Shown piece after piece: positions 8,028 through 16,731 of a DNA stretch of 64,000 bases. Made by a program: the position numbers and the translations under genes. The DNA is from Deltaproteobacteria bacterium. GTDB lineage: Bacteria > Desulfobacterota > Binatia > UBA9968. The notes beneath the pieces were generated by a model that saw nothing but the letters and a program-made list of their open reading frames with translations, made no database searches and was not told the DNA's origin. The DNA lies in assembly GCA_016210115.1 (NCBI GenBank), contig JACQUW010000020.1:62001-126000 (forward strand), written 5' to 3'. The stretch's first letter is position 1. Each line of letters starts with the position of its first letter.

Positions 8028-9884
8028 CGGGATATGGCCGCTCGGGTAAGAGATTGTACAAGCAAATAGTGATGCCCCATATCAAGAGTGAAAGACCAAA
8101 TAACCCTCAGGGATCCACTGGCCAGCCGGTCGAGAGGCCAGCCCTCCGCGACATCCTCTCGGTCTATTCCGCCGCTCCAAAAACAGGACTGATTGCGCTC
8201 GGGCTGGTCATTCTGGTTATCGCCAGCTATGAGCGCGTCGGACGCTACGGCTTTGTCGATTTCGACGATAGCGAATACATCTACGAGAATCCACAAGTGC
8301 GAGACGGCCTGACTTTTCGAGGCGTTGGTTGGGCCTTCACAACGACTCATGCAGCCAACTGGCACCCTCTGACCTGGCTGTCGCACATGGCTGACGTGCA
8401 GATGTTCGGGCTCGACGCCGGATGGCACCACTGGATGAACGTGCTAATCCACGCGGTGAATGCAGTCCTCCTCTTGTTAGTCCTGAAGCGCATGACAGGC
8501 ACGATATGGCCCAGCGCTTTGGTCGCAGCTCTTTTCGCAGTGCATCCACTTCACGTTGAGTCGGTAGCATGGCTGGCCGAGCGCAAGGACGTCCTCAGTA
8601 CCTTCTTCTGGTTGGTAACGATGGCTTTGTACGTTCGTTACGTTCAGAAACCGGACGCGTGGCGATATCTCGGCGTCACACTTTCTTTCGTATTCGGCTT
8701 GCTCTCAAAGCCCATACTGGTCACCCTGCCATGCGTGCTGCTCCTACTCGATTACTGGCCGCTGAGACGCCTCACCCGACAGATACATCGGGTGCGGGAT
8801 TTGCGCCTGCCGAGCGGGAGCAAATTTTTGCTCTTCTCCTGGAAAAAGTGCCTCTTGCCGTGCTGGCAACCGCCTCCAGCATCATTACCTACGTCGCCCA
8901 AGCGTCCAAAACAGCGACGGCGCCGCTGGACCACTTTCCGCTCGACCAACGGCTTTCAAACGCGCTTCTCTCATACGCGCTCTACCTCTTCAACACGGTA
9001 TGGCCAAGGTCGCTAGCGGTCTTCTATCCGCATCCATCCAGCATCGGCGAGCAAATCCCGCTATGGCAGGCAGTTGCGGCCCTCGTCGGCCTCACTTTTC
9101 TCACACTGCTGTGTCTATTGTACGGCAGACGCCGCCCGCATCTGGCAGTCGGGTGGCTCTGGTATCTGGGCACGCTGGTACCCGTCATCGGCATCGTCCA
9201 AGTGGGGTCGCAGGCGATGGCGGACCGCTATACTTACGTGCCGCTCATCGGGATCTTCATCGCCGTTTCGTGGGGAGGAATTGACCTACTGGGCTGGTGG
9301 CACCGCTGTAAGCCCTTACTGGTTACGTTCTGGGCTGCAGTGATCCTGAGCCTGTTAGTTGTAACGCGAGTGCAAACAGCATATTGGCGCGATAACGTGT
9401 CTCTCTATACCCGCGCGATCGCCGTGACAGAGAAAAACTGGCTGGCCTGGAATAATCTGGGAAATTACCATTTAACTCGTGGGGATGTCCGTCAGGCCCT
9501 GAGCTTGTTTCAAGAGGCGCTGCGCATCAAGCCAGACTATCCGGATGCCTGGTACAACGCGGGCGTCGTTTTTAGCCGCGTCCAAGACTACCTCCGAGCC
9601 ATTGCGTTTTATGAGAAGGCTCTTCAGCTCGATCCGACGAATGCCGACGGTTGGGTGAATCAGGGTCTCCCTACCAGGCCATTAATCAGTACTCGCAAGC
9701 CACGGCTTGCTACGAGTCCGCTCTGCGAATAAGACCGGAGGATCGCGTCGCCCTGGCGAACTTGGTTGTTGTGCATGCCTTCCAGGGAAATCGCGGGAAG
9801 GCAGCGGAAGCCTACCGGCAGCTACGTGTAGTCGATCCCTCAAGCGCGGAGGAGTTGCTGCGATCAATGGGTATGCCCCGATAA
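8024..9884 (+). pseudogene. Membrane glycosyltransferase with TPR tail, broken by two frameshifts
   Basis: One coding region spread over three frames. Frame one (from ATG 8024) has the PMT/TMTC-like start with FVDFDDSEYIYENP, HPLHVESVAWLAERKDVLS and LLLLDYWPLRRL. Near 8775-8815 it passes to a second frame with FALLLEKVPLAVLATASS, GTLVPVIGIVQVGSQAMADR and TPR repeats (WLAWNNLGNYHLTRGD, AIAFYEKALQLDPTNADGW). Near the C run at 9669-9671 it passes to a third frame carrying the last TPR (QATACYESALRIRPED) and stop 9884. Both shifts fit single-base losses. The protein type is an integral membrane transferase with a soluble TPR tail. Whether the gene is decayed or the bases are assembly errors cannot be told from one sequence. 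Confidence 0.75.
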
Positions 9885-9897
9885 GGTTGCCCACAAC

Positions 9898-10038
9898 ATG
9901 AAATTTCCGGGGACCTACTTAGCCTACGCCGCCTCCATGACTCTATTTGGGCAGACAATCACCGGAGCGCGGTTGGGCCTTCTTATGTTGCTCGTGCTTC
10001 AGCGCAGGAATTTTGTCAGACCGAAAAGCCCCCTCTAG
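9898..10038 (+). pseudogene. Short stub resembling part of a GT39 membrane glycosyltransferase
   Basis: A 46-residue frame that starts 14 bases after the previous gene. Its core, YAASMTLFGQTITGARLG followed by LLMLLVLQRR, looks like the loop and second membrane helix of ArnT/PMT-type transferases (family pattern A-x-FG-x-x-I-x-G-x-x-LGLL). The rest of such a protein is absent, so I read it as a remnant or a 5'-truncated copy. No clear Shine-Dalgarno is visible. Confidence is low because the match is short. Confidence 0.3.
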
Positions 10039-10043
10039 CTTCT

Positions 10044-10391
10044 CTAGCCCTCCTTTTCACTCTTTTCGCGGAGCACAACCATACGTTCCGTGCCGAATTC
10101 GATCGATTCCAGGGTCCCGATGACTTTGATTTTCTCCCCTTTGCCGGGCAATACCCTGCTTGTCACCACGCGCATGGCTCCTGTGCCGTCCTCGATCTCG
10201 AAATACTTGACGACCAGAAGCGATGCCCCACCGGTCACGGTACCGTAAATCGTGACTTCTCTGTTCTCGTACTTTCTCGGATTTTCCAGCAAATCCTTGA
10301 TTTTGATGGCGCTGAGTCTGGTCGAAAGGTCACATGCACCAGCCAAAAACACCAAAGACATTACAACCCAAATCTCGAACTGTCTGATCAT
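10044..10391 (-). CDS. Small lipoprotein with OB-fold-like domain
   Basis: 115 residues. The N-terminus IWVVMSLVFLAGAC is a signal peptide ending in a probable lipobox cysteine (residue 20), so the mature protein should be lipid-anchored. The rest reads as a small beta-rich domain: LLENPRKYENREVTIYGTV, YFEIEDGTGAMRVV and KIKVIGTLESIEFG. This is the layout of OB-fold proteins of the YdeI/tOB type that occur as single-domain lipoproteins. No function can be assigned. It stands alone, convergent with the broken glycosyltransferase and 43 bases downstream of the VOC gene. Confidence 0.7.
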   Translation of the reverse strand: MIRQFEIWVVMSLVFLAGACDLSTRLSAIKIKDLLENPRKYENREVTIYGTVTGGASLLVVKYFEIEDGTGAMRVVTSRVLPGKGEKIKVIGTLESIEFGTERMVVLREKSEKEG

Positions 10392-10434
10392 GGATGCTCC
10401 CGCGTCTGAGTCTTGCTGTTACGGCTGCAGGTTT

Positions 10435-10956
10435 TTAGTATTTGGCGCCAGGGACCGGATTCTCCACTGCCTCCTCGAGCGTTCTGGCGCGCCGCCATTG
10501 TTGGGAAGGCCTGCTTTTTTCATCCCAGCCTATTTGGTCCATCCCCGCGTAAAGCTCAAGCATGTACCCATCCGGGTCCAGGAACTCAATGCCGATATTG
10601 CAGCCGGGCCCTCGCCGCCCCTCGAAGACAATCCGAACGTTTTTCTGGCGCAAAAAGTCCCGTATCTTGAAAAGCTCAGCGACGCTTCCTACTTCCAGCG
10701 CAAGATGGTCGAACGCCACGTCCTCGTCTCCAGGTAGGTCTTTCTTCGATTTAGCGGTCGCCAGCGCAATACTATGATGATCCGAACCGCAACGGAGAAA
10801 AACCATCCCTCGTTCATTTCTATCCGAGACATGAAAACCCATAATCTCGGTCCAAAATCTCGCGGTCCTCTCGATATCGCTCACGCGAAAGACAACGTGC
10901 CCTAACTTCTTGACCTTAACCGGCGTGTTCTCCTGACTGACCTCTTCTCGTGTCAT
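10435..10956 (-). CDS. VOC-superfamily (glyoxalase/extradiol dioxygenase-like) protein
   Basis: 173 residues with one vicinal-oxygen-chelate domain made of two beta-alpha-beta-beta-beta units. Likely metal ligands are the His in KLGHVVFRVSD, the His in FDHLALEVGS and the Glu in DPDGYMLELY, the usual H-H-E set. A 30-residue tail follows. Such proteins include dioxygenases, glyoxalases, epimerases and resistance proteins; single-domain forms act as dimers. The spacing and the SDRNERGMVFLRCGSDHHSIA stretch lean towards the dioxygenase-like branch, but the substrate cannot be named. The TctC-like gene at 11146-12165 ends 189 bases upstream, a stretch in which I see nothing. Confidence 0.8.
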   Translation of the reverse strand: MTREEVSQENTPVKVKKLGHVVFRVSDIERTARFWTEIMGFHVSDRNERGMVFLRCGSDHHSIALATAKSKKDLPGDEDVAFDHLALEVGSVAELFKIRDFLRQKNVRIVFEGRRGPGCNIGIEFLDPDGYMLELYAGMDQIGWDEKSRPSQQWRRARTLEEAVENPVPGAKY

Positions 10957-11145
10957 GAGCAGGGTTTCTCCCTTCTACGTTTTTCCGCGCAGGTCAGCTT
11001 CACGCTGATGCGACTCGGAATCCAACAGTTCCGGATTCCCGCCGTTCGACCGGGATCAAAATATGCCTGCGCGTGACTGACATAGATCGAGCCGCAACTC
11101 ACTGACTGGATTCCTGAAAGGACAACCAAACCTCTCAAAATCGCG

Positions 11146-12165
11146 TCATTTGAGAATTTCTCTGAGTCTTTTCACTACGCCGGCATCGAGCTTGAACAGC
11201 CCTGAAACCAGCCGCTCCAGTTCTTCGCCGGTGAGAGGGTCGATATCCAGGTTAGATTTTTTGGCATCGGCGAGAAACGCCGGATCTTTCATAGTATCCG
11301 CGAAGGCTCGGCGCAGGGTCTGCGCCCGTTCTTTGGGAGTTCCGGGAGGCAGAACGTAAATCCGGGTGATCGCCGCCGGATCGTGCAAGCCTCCCTTGAT
11401 TAGCTGCCGCGCCTCCCCGGTTTTGGCAAAGTCAATTGCGTTCGGCACGTTTACAAGCTCCGGGTGAGGCTTGGGATTGGCCTGCAGCACGACCGTAACT
11501 TCTCCCCCGTCCAACGCCCGGCGCCAAGTTGATTTGATGGATTCCCACTGCCAACATCCGCCGGCAACCTCTCCACTTTCCGCGGCGAGTCGGATCTCAG
11601 CCGTCCCTTTGTATCCGGATACAAGTTGTATGGGAAGGGTTAGCGCTTCTTTCAGTATCGCCGCCGTGTTGTAAGTCGCGTCGCCTGGAGCGACGCCGCC
11701 GAACTTCACGGCTATCTTCGCCGTGCGCAACTTGTCAAAGGTCGTGATTCCGCTCGCTTTCGATAGCGCGCAAGCGAGGCTGTCTTGCACCGGCACACCG
11801 AGGTGTTCGAATTTCCGCGCGTCAAATTCTATCCCCTGCCGGCCCAGAACCTGGTTGAGAAGCTGATTTCCATGAAAGTTACCTATAGTAAGACCATCGG
11901 GCTTCGCTACCTTATAGAGGTGGTTGGCCGCGATCAGACTCGCAGCGCCAACCATATTCTCGACCAGAACCGTAGGTTTTCCTGGAATGTGCTCACCCAG
12001 ATGACGCGCGATCAGGCGCGAATAAGTATCGAACCCGCCGCCGGCGGAAAAACCCACAACAATCCGCACACTCTTGCCTTCAAAAAACGGGGCCGCCGCG
12101 TGCGCGGAGGCATCGAGCAAAAACGCAACAACGGTCGCCATCACGAGGTGTCGAACAGTGCTCAT
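11146..12165 (-). CDS. TctC/Bug-type tricarboxylate transporter substrate-binding protein 2
   Basis: 339 residues, clearly paralogous to the proteins at 273-1307 and 12215-13249. It has a signal peptide, then FEGKSVRIVVGFSAGGGFDT, HLGEHIPGKPTVLVENMVG and the C-terminal PPGTPKERAQTLRRAFADT block that all copies share. ATG 12165 follows an AGAAAGGAA Shine-Dalgarno. The ligand-contact stretch DSLACALSKASGITTF differs slightly from the neighbours, which may mean a different carboxylate. It lies 49 bases downstream of paralogue 3 and is probably co-transcribed with it. No permease gene is present in the window. Confidence 0.9.
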   Translation of the reverse strand: MSTVRHLVMATVVAFLLDASAHAAAPFFEGKSVRIVVGFSAGGGFDTYSRLIARHLGEHIPGKPTVLVENMVGAASLIAANHLYKVAKPDGLTIGNFHGNQLLNQVLGRQGIEFDARKFEHLGVPVQDSLACALSKASGITTFDKLRTAKIAVKFGGVAPGDATYNTAAILKEALTLPIQLVSGYKGTAEIRLAAESGEVAGGCWQWESIKSTWRRALDGGEVTVVLQANPKPHPELVNVPNAIDFAKTGEARQLIKGGLHDPAAITRIYVLPPGTPKERAQTLRRAFADTMKDPAFLADAKKSNLDIDPLTGEELERLVSGLFKLDAGVVKRLREILK

Positions 12166-12214
12166 GCTATTTCCTTTCTCCCGGTACGATTTACAACGCT
12201 ATATTCAGATCTCC

Positions 12215-13249
12215 TCACCACTTGAGTGTATCTCGAAGCTTGCTCACAAGGGAAGGAGAAAGATCGAAAAGCCCCGCAACGGTCTTTCTAACTTCTTCGC
12301 CGGATACGGGATCGATACTCAACCTTGACTTTTCCGCCGCGGCGACAAACTCCTTATCCTTCAGCGTGTCCATGAAGGCCCGACGAAGCAACTCCACCCG
12401 TTCTTTGGCCGTGCCCGGAGGAAGCACGTACGGGCGGAAAATAGCGCTCATATCATGAATGCCGACTTCTATCAGCCGGCGGCCTTCGTCGCTTCGGGCA
12501 TATTGAACCGCCAGTGGAATTTTCGAAAGCTCCGGATGCGCTTTCGGAGTCGCCTGCACGACGATAAGGACATCCCCCGCTTCCAGCGCCTTGCGCCAGG
12601 TCGCTTTGATTGAATCCCACCCCATGCATACGCCGGCAACCTCTCCGCCTTCCACGGCCAATCTAACCTCAGAAGTACCCTTGTATCCAGAGACAAGATG
12701 GATCGGTAGGCCAAGCCCCGCTTGAAGAATCTTGGCGACATCGTCCGTCGCATTTCCAGGAGCGATCCCGCCCAGTTTGACGGGGTTTTTGGAAGCGAGC
12801 CATTGCTCCATACTGCCCAGACCGGTTTTCTTGCTCAAAGCGCAGATGCTCGACTCTCTCACAGGAACGCCGATATACTCGAACTTTCGTCCGTCAAACT
12901 CTATCCCCTCACGCCCCAGAGCCTGTCCGAGAAGCAAACCGCCGAGAAAGTGACCAATCGTCAGGCCGTCGGGCTTAGCGACACGATAAAGATAATTAGC
13001 CGACCGCAAGCTACCCGCTCCCGTCATATTCTCAACAATCACAGTCGGCCGGCCGGGAATATGTTTCCCCAACTGTCGCGCTATAGCTCGGGCGTAGGTA
13101 TCAAAGCCGCCACCCGGTGCCGAGCCAACCACGATTCGGACAGTTTTTCCGCGATAGAAGTCTTCCTGGGCAAATGTAGGGGCAATACCAATGCTTACGA
13201 GCAGCGTGGCGGATAGAACCAGGAGCGCAAACGAGAACCTTCTGATCAT
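12215..13249 (-). CDS. TctC/Bug-type tricarboxylate transporter substrate-binding protein 3
   Basis: 344 residues with a signal peptide (FALLVLSATLLVSIGIAPTFA) followed by FYRGKTVRIVVGSAPGGGFD, HIPGRPTVIVENMTGAG and RPYVLPPGTAKERVELLRRA. AAAAGGAGAATGGG precedes ATG 13249, a good ribosome site. It is one of three intact copies in 13 kb and lies between paralogue 2 and a truncated fourth copy, which suggests tandem duplication. The shared AGGGFDTY(S/A)R loop separates this subfamily from the commoner Bug proteins. Its role is capture of a small organic acid in the periplasm; the ligand is not inferable. Confidence 0.9.
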   Translation of the reverse strand: MIRRFSFALLVLSATLLVSIGIAPTFAQEDFYRGKTVRIVVGSAPGGGFDTYARAIARQLGKHIPGRPTVIVENMTGAGSLRSANYLYRVAKPDGLTIGHFLGGLLLGQALGREGIEFDGRKFEYIGVPVRESSICALSKKTGLGSMEQWLASKNPVKLGGIAPGNATDDVAKILQAGLGLPIHLVSGYKGTSEVRLAVEGGEVAGVCMGWDSIKATWRKALEAGDVLIVVQATPKAHPELSKIPLAVQYARSDEGRRLIEVGIHDMSAIFRPYVLPPGTAKERVELLRRAFMDTLKDKEFVAAAEKSRLSIDPVSGEEVRKTVAGLFDLSPSLVSKLRDTLKW

Positions 13250-13366
13250 CCCATTCTCCTTTTGTTAATTTGGCTTTGTGGGCGGTTGTTTCAGCGAGGC
13301 CAGTGATTTTCCCGTCATCTGAGCGGGTCGAAAGGTGAACAGGCCATTTTCGGCGGGATCAATATT

Positions 13367-13624
13367 TTAGTTCGCCCCAAGGAGCATCCCAGCTCCAGGC
13401 ATGTTTTCGACAATGATTGTTGGCTTGCCCGGGATGTACTTAGCCATGTGCCGCGCGATCGTTCTGGAGTATACATCAAATCCACCGCCCGCCGTGGTGG
13501 CCACTACGATCCGGCTCGTCTTGTTTTTGAAAAAAGCTTCCTGTCCATGGACGGGGATGAACCAACCATTGAGAAGCAACCCAAACGCAATGCAAATTAT
13601 CCGATAGAAGACTCTCGTCGGCAT
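13367..13624 (-). pseudogene. Truncated TctC-like substrate-binding protein (paralogue 4)
   Basis: 85 residues equal to the first quarter of the neighbouring paralogues: signal peptide, FFKNKTSRIVVATTAGGGFD, HMAKYIPGKPTIIVENMPG, then a stop after LLGAN. The family needs about 320 mature residues, so the product cannot fold as a binding protein. Downstream bases 13250-13366 show no continuation in any frame that I could see, so this looks like a deletion rather than a single nonsense change. It marks the edge of the duplicated array. Confidence 0.75.
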
Positions 13625-13780
13625 GAGAACTCCGCGTTAGCCGTGCGCAACAACGAGCCAAGGCTACTCTGATCGCCTTAAACTGTCAATACGATTGTCT
13701 CTCATCCGTAGCATGAGAAACAGCTATTAACATAGTAAATTCGCTGTATTAAGCGAAAGCCAGATAACAGGAGGACCTTG

Positions 13781-13876
13781 ATGGGAAACCTGAGCAGTTG
13801 CCGCAAGCTGCTCGCAAACTGCCAGGTAAATTCGGTCGGCAAGAAAACGCCCGGTCAAGAGACGGTTTGCCCTTAA
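13781..13876 (+). CDS. Candidate 31-residue peptide upstream of the UbiD-family gene
   Basis: An AGGAGG Shine-Dalgarno at 13769-13774 stands exactly 6 bases before ATG 13781, and the frame runs to TAA 13876 (MGNLSSCRKLLANC at the N-terminus, cysteines at 7, 14 and 30). The ribosome site is as strong as that of the UbiD-family gene 76 bases downstream. It may be a leader peptide, a tiny protein or the remnant of a longer gene. I recognise no family. The rest of the 328-base gap between 13625 and 13952 holds no other recognisable feature. Confidence 0.35.
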   Translation: MGNLSSCRKLLANCQVNSVGKKTPGQETVCP

Positions 13877-13952
13877 ACACCGGTCGCCAGGGAGCTGGCA
13901 TATTTTTTAAGGTTACGGTATCGGTTATGTTAAAAGCACCACAGGAGGATGC

Positions 13953-15398
13953 ATGGCCTTTCAGGATTTGCGCGAGTTCATAGCGGCGGCGCGAGCCATA
14001 AACGACGTGAAGGAAATTCACGGCGCCGACTGGGATTTGGAGATCGGAGGTCTCGTCGAAATTTTTGCCTTAAGGGACAATTTCCCCCTCCTTCTCTTTG
14101 ATCAGATCCCCGGTTATCCGGCTTCTTACCGCGTCGCGAGTACTTTGATGACTCATCCGCGCCGCTCTGCCTTAGCAGTCGGAATGGATCCCGGCCTTTC
14201 GAAACGGGAGATGGTATGGCAATGGAAGGAGCTTCTTCGGAAGATAACACCGATTCCTCCGAGAATGGTCCGGGACGGCGCAGTGCTCGAAAATGTCCGC
14301 GACGAAGCTTCTCTTGATATGGAGATATTTCCCAGTCCGCGGTGGCACGAGCTTGATGGAGGTCGCTATATTGGAACGGCCTGCTGTGTGATCACGGCAG
14401 ACCCCGACGACGGTTGGGTTAATGTCGGAATCTACCGTATCCAGGTCCATGACAAGAAAACCTTAGGCCTGCATATATCCCCGGGCCACCATGCGCGCAT
14501 CATCCGCGAAAAATATTGGGAACGAGGAATGGCTTGCCCCGTCGCTGTGACTTTCGGTCAGGAACCTGTTCTTTTGTTGACGGCGGGAATTTCTGTACCC
14601 TATGGCGTCTCAGAGTATGAATATGCCGGAGGTCTGCGCCACACTCCCGTAGACGTTGTCCGAGGAACATTGACTGGGCTTCCGATTCCCGCCACGGCTG
14701 AGATCGCCATTGAAGGCGAAGTTCCTCCACCCGGTCAAGAAACCCGCGTCGAAGGTCCGTTTGGCGAATGGCCGGGTTACTACGCCCACGGCGCAAAGGC
14801 TGAGCCCGTAATTTGTGTTAAAGCTCTCTACTACCGCTCTGATCCGATACTAGCGGGCGCACCCCCGTTAAAACCGCCCGTGCTCACTTTTGGCGTGCCA
14901 ATAGGCGCCGCCGCGATATGGAATTATCTTGAAAAGGCGGATGTACCGGATATCCGAGGCGTCTGGTGTTTTGTGGGGGGATCGGCGCCCGGAGGTGGAG
15001 CACCTTTTATTGTCGTCTCCTTAAAGCAACGCTACCACGGCCATGCGCAACAGGCCGCAATCGCCGCTTTGGGTTGCCGCGCCGGGAATTACCACGGGCG
15101 TTTTATCGTAGTCGTGGACGAAGATATTGATCCGGCCGATCTTGGTGAGGTGATTTGGGCAGTCTCCACACGCTGCGACCCGAAATCAGCTCTCACGGTC
15201 ATTGATGGCTGCTGGAGCACCCTCTTAGACCCGGTAATCTCTCCAGAGCGAAGGGAAGCGAGTGATCTTGTTAACAGTCGGGCCATTCTGAATGCCTGCC
15301 GCCCTTTCGCGTGGAAGGATCAATTTCCGCCGGTTAGCGCCTTGAGTCTTGAACAGAGGAAAAAAATCGAGAAAAAGTGGAGGTCAGTCCTGGATTAA
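13953..15398 (+). CDS. UbiD-family prenylated-FMN decarboxylase
   Basis: 481 residues, full length for the UbiD family, which (de)carboxylates aromatic or unsaturated acids with prenylated FMN. The catalytic set is visible: Arg162 in NVGIYRIQ and the glutamates of EGPFGE (Glu267, Glu272). These match the Arg-Glu-Glu arrangement and spacing known from fungal Fdc1. PSPRWHELDGGRYIG and ISPGHHARIIREKYWERG are family blocks. AGGAGG 4 bases before ATG 13953 fixes the start. No UbiX prenyltransferase is nearby. Next to three carboxylate-binding proteins, a role in catabolism of an imported acid is plausible but unproven. The substrate is unknown. Confidence 0.93.
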   Translation: MAFQDLREFIAAARAINDVKEIHGADWDLEIGGLVEIFALRDNFPLLLFDQIPGYPASYRVASTLMTHPRRSALAVGMDPGLSKREMVWQWKELLRKITPIPPRMVRDGAVLENVRDEASLDMEIFPSPRWHELDGGRYIGTACCVITADPDDGWVNVGIYRIQVHDKKTLGLHISPGHHARIIREKYWERGMACPVAVTFGQEPVLLLTAGISVPYGVSEYEYAGGLRHTPVDVVRGTLTGLPIPATAEIAIEGEVPPPGQETRVEGPFGEWPGYYAHGAKAEPVICVKALYYRSDPILAGAPPLKPPVLTFGVPIGAAAIWNYLEKADVPDIRGVWCFVGGSAPGGGAPFIVVSLKQRYHGHAQQAAIAALGCRAGNYHGRFIVVVDEDIDPADLGEVIWAVSTRCDPKSALTVIDGCWSTLLDPVISPERREASDLVNSRAILNACRPFAWKDQFPPVSALSLEQRKKIEKKWRSVLD

Positions 15399-15486
15399 AC
15401 AATGGGGAAGAATCCCCGTCAGCGCTTTCGCGGATTTCACTTCAAACGAATCGATGAAGCGGCGCCTGCTCGTTGGCCCGAAGCGG

Positions 15487-15699
15487 TTAATTTTGCTCCG
15501 TCAGTCGTGGTTTGGGGGTTTGATACTTGGATCGCTCTCTGTTCTCAATCCACTTCAAGAACTCAGTTTCCCTCAAGCGCCACTGGCCCCCTACTCGAAA
15601 CGCGGGGATTTCGCTGTGGTGAATCAGTCTAAGGATCGTGCGTTTGGAAACCTGAAGAAGGGCTGCCGCATCAGTAACAGTGAGTAGCCGAAGTGCCAT
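15487..15699 (-). CDS. Excisionase/AlpA-type helix-turn-helix DNA-binding protein
   Basis: 70 residues from ATG 15699: MALRLLTVTDAAALLQVSK, RTILRLIHHSEIPAFRVGGQ, WRLRETEFLKWIENRE. This is the winged HTH domain of the excisionase (MerR-like, HTH_17) family. It binds DNA as a small dimer or acts as an accessory regulator. I choose ATG 15699 over ATG 15717 because the sigma-54 promoter at 15730-15746 would start transcription around 15719. Such domains in phage context drive excision, but no integrase or attachment site is seen here. The sigma-54 promoter next to the motility island suggests a regulatory role instead. The basic tail KPRLTEQN is not recognised. Confidence 0.8.
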   Translation of the reverse strand: MALRLLTVTDAAALLQVSKRTILRLIHHSEIPAFRVGGQWRLRETEFLKWIENRERSKYQTPKPRLTEQN

Positions 15700-15729
15700 G
15701 GGTTCTTCTCTCATCATTCAACTCCCGCT

Positions 15730-15746
15730 CGCAACAGCAGTGCCAA
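15730..15746 (-). promoter_or_regulatory. Sigma-54 promoter of the excisionase-like gene
   Basis: The minus strand reads TTGGCAC-TGCTG-TTGCG, with GG and GC separated by exactly 10 bases. It is the best match in the window to the -24/-12 consensus TGGCAC-N5-TTGCW. Predicted transcription begins near 15719, about 20 bases before ATG 15699. Confidence 0.75.
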
Positions 15747-15873
15747 ACTGGCCGGTATACTAAGCATTTGATTTTTAAGAGCTTTATTTGATGTCCAGAC
15801 TGCAGCTGGGGCAAGCAAAACCACGGCACGGATTTAGAGCCAGCACAGCAAATGACAAATATTGGGATTCAAG

Positions 15874-15888
15874 TCAGGTCAGACCTGA
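15874..15888. repeat. Short perfect inverted repeat TCAGGTC-A-GACCTGA
   Basis: Two 7-base arms around one central base. It lies in the 228-base gap between the excisionase-like gene and the conserved unknown gene ending at 15946, about 130 bases upstream of the sigma-54 promoter. The size and symmetry fit an operator or an activator site for a dimer, but a 15-base palindrome can arise by chance. Confidence 0.3.
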
Positions 15889-15945
15889 TCGGGCGAAAAT
15901 CCGACAGTTCAAAAACATGCAGAGCGGGCAGCAAAAAGCCTCTCA

Positions 15946-16719
15946 TTACAGGCCGTCGCCGTGAGTGTGAAAATCGCCGGTTTTTTTGGTTTTTCTACTG
16001 CCGTAAGCCAGTCGATTCCACAAAGGATACGCCATCCGTTCATATGCCTCGATTGCGGTTAATCTTTCAGCCGTGGAGGGCTCGTACGGACGAGAACTCT
16101 CACCTGCCTCGGAGAGTTGGACGCCGTGGTGCTTTCCGGAAAAACTTGCGGGAAGACGAGAAGCGTTGTCCAGGGCAAAGGCCACGGACGGGTTTACCGA
16201 AGATCGGCTTTCGAGCTTCTCGTTATCATAGGCGGCTAGTGGCTCTGTCCGAAGAGCCCCATAGGCCACTTGGGAACGGTTTTTCGGAGCGTGGGGATCG
16301 CCAAATATCATGGCATAGGCATGCTCGCCAATATCCCGTCCCGTAAAAACGCCCACAATGGCGTTGAATACAGATGAGATCACACCAGGAATCCCGCTGA
16401 TCCTGCCATAGAGAGCGGCGCCAAGAATTCGCGGCACAGGGCCAATCTTGTCATCCGTAAAAGCCCGGTACAGCGTTGAAATGAGAGGCAGATGCTGGAG
16501 CGGGTTGATAATATCTAGAAAGTCGCGGAAACCAAAGTCCTCCTTCTCCCACAGCTGAAAGAAACTCTTTGGGGCTTCCTCAAGACCCACTGTTAAAGTA
16601 GTTTCTGATAGACCATTTTTCTCCACCGGTTCTACCGGCGTATGAAGATACGGCGGCTCAAACACTGAATCCGAGTGCGGCGAGTTTTGGACTCCCACAA
16701 CGGACAAACTTTCGATCAT
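15946..16719 (-). CDS. Conserved unknown protein linked to stator genes
   Basis: 257 residues. The middle third is a compact conserved-looking block, FLDIINPLQHLPLISTLYRA then GPVPRILGAALYG and NAIVGVFTGRDIGEHAYAMI, with glycine-rich hydrophobic stretches near residues 95-130. Similar blocks occur, as I recall, in unnamed proteins next to motility genes of Alphaproteobacteria. Flanks are low-complexity and probably disordered. There is no signal peptide. It starts 12 bases after motB1 and is the last gene of the motA1-motB1 unit, so a role at the motor or in membrane association is reasonable. I assign no function. Confidence 0.7.
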   Translation of the reverse strand: MIESLSVVGVQNSPHSDSVFEPPYLHTPVEPVEKNGLSETTLTVGLEEAPKSFFQLWEKEDFGFRDFLDIINPLQHLPLISTLYRAFTDDKIGPVPRILGAALYGRISGIPGVISSVFNAIVGVFTGRDIGEHAYAMIFGDPHAPKNRSQVAYGALRTEPLAAYDNEKLESRSSVNPSVAFALDNASRLPASFSGKHHGVQLSEAGESSRPYEPSTAERLTAIEAYERMAYPLWNRLAYGSRKTKKTGDFHTHGDGL

Positions 16720-16731
16720 ATAATCCTGCTC

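Noticed and set aside
15404-15417. GGGGA-AGAA-TCCCC hairpin after the UbiD gene as a terminator
   Set aside because: The stem is only 5 bp and no T run follows.
15349-15687. Plus-strand frames over the excisionase-like gene
   Set aside because: No domain, and they oppose a convincing HTH gene with its own promoter.
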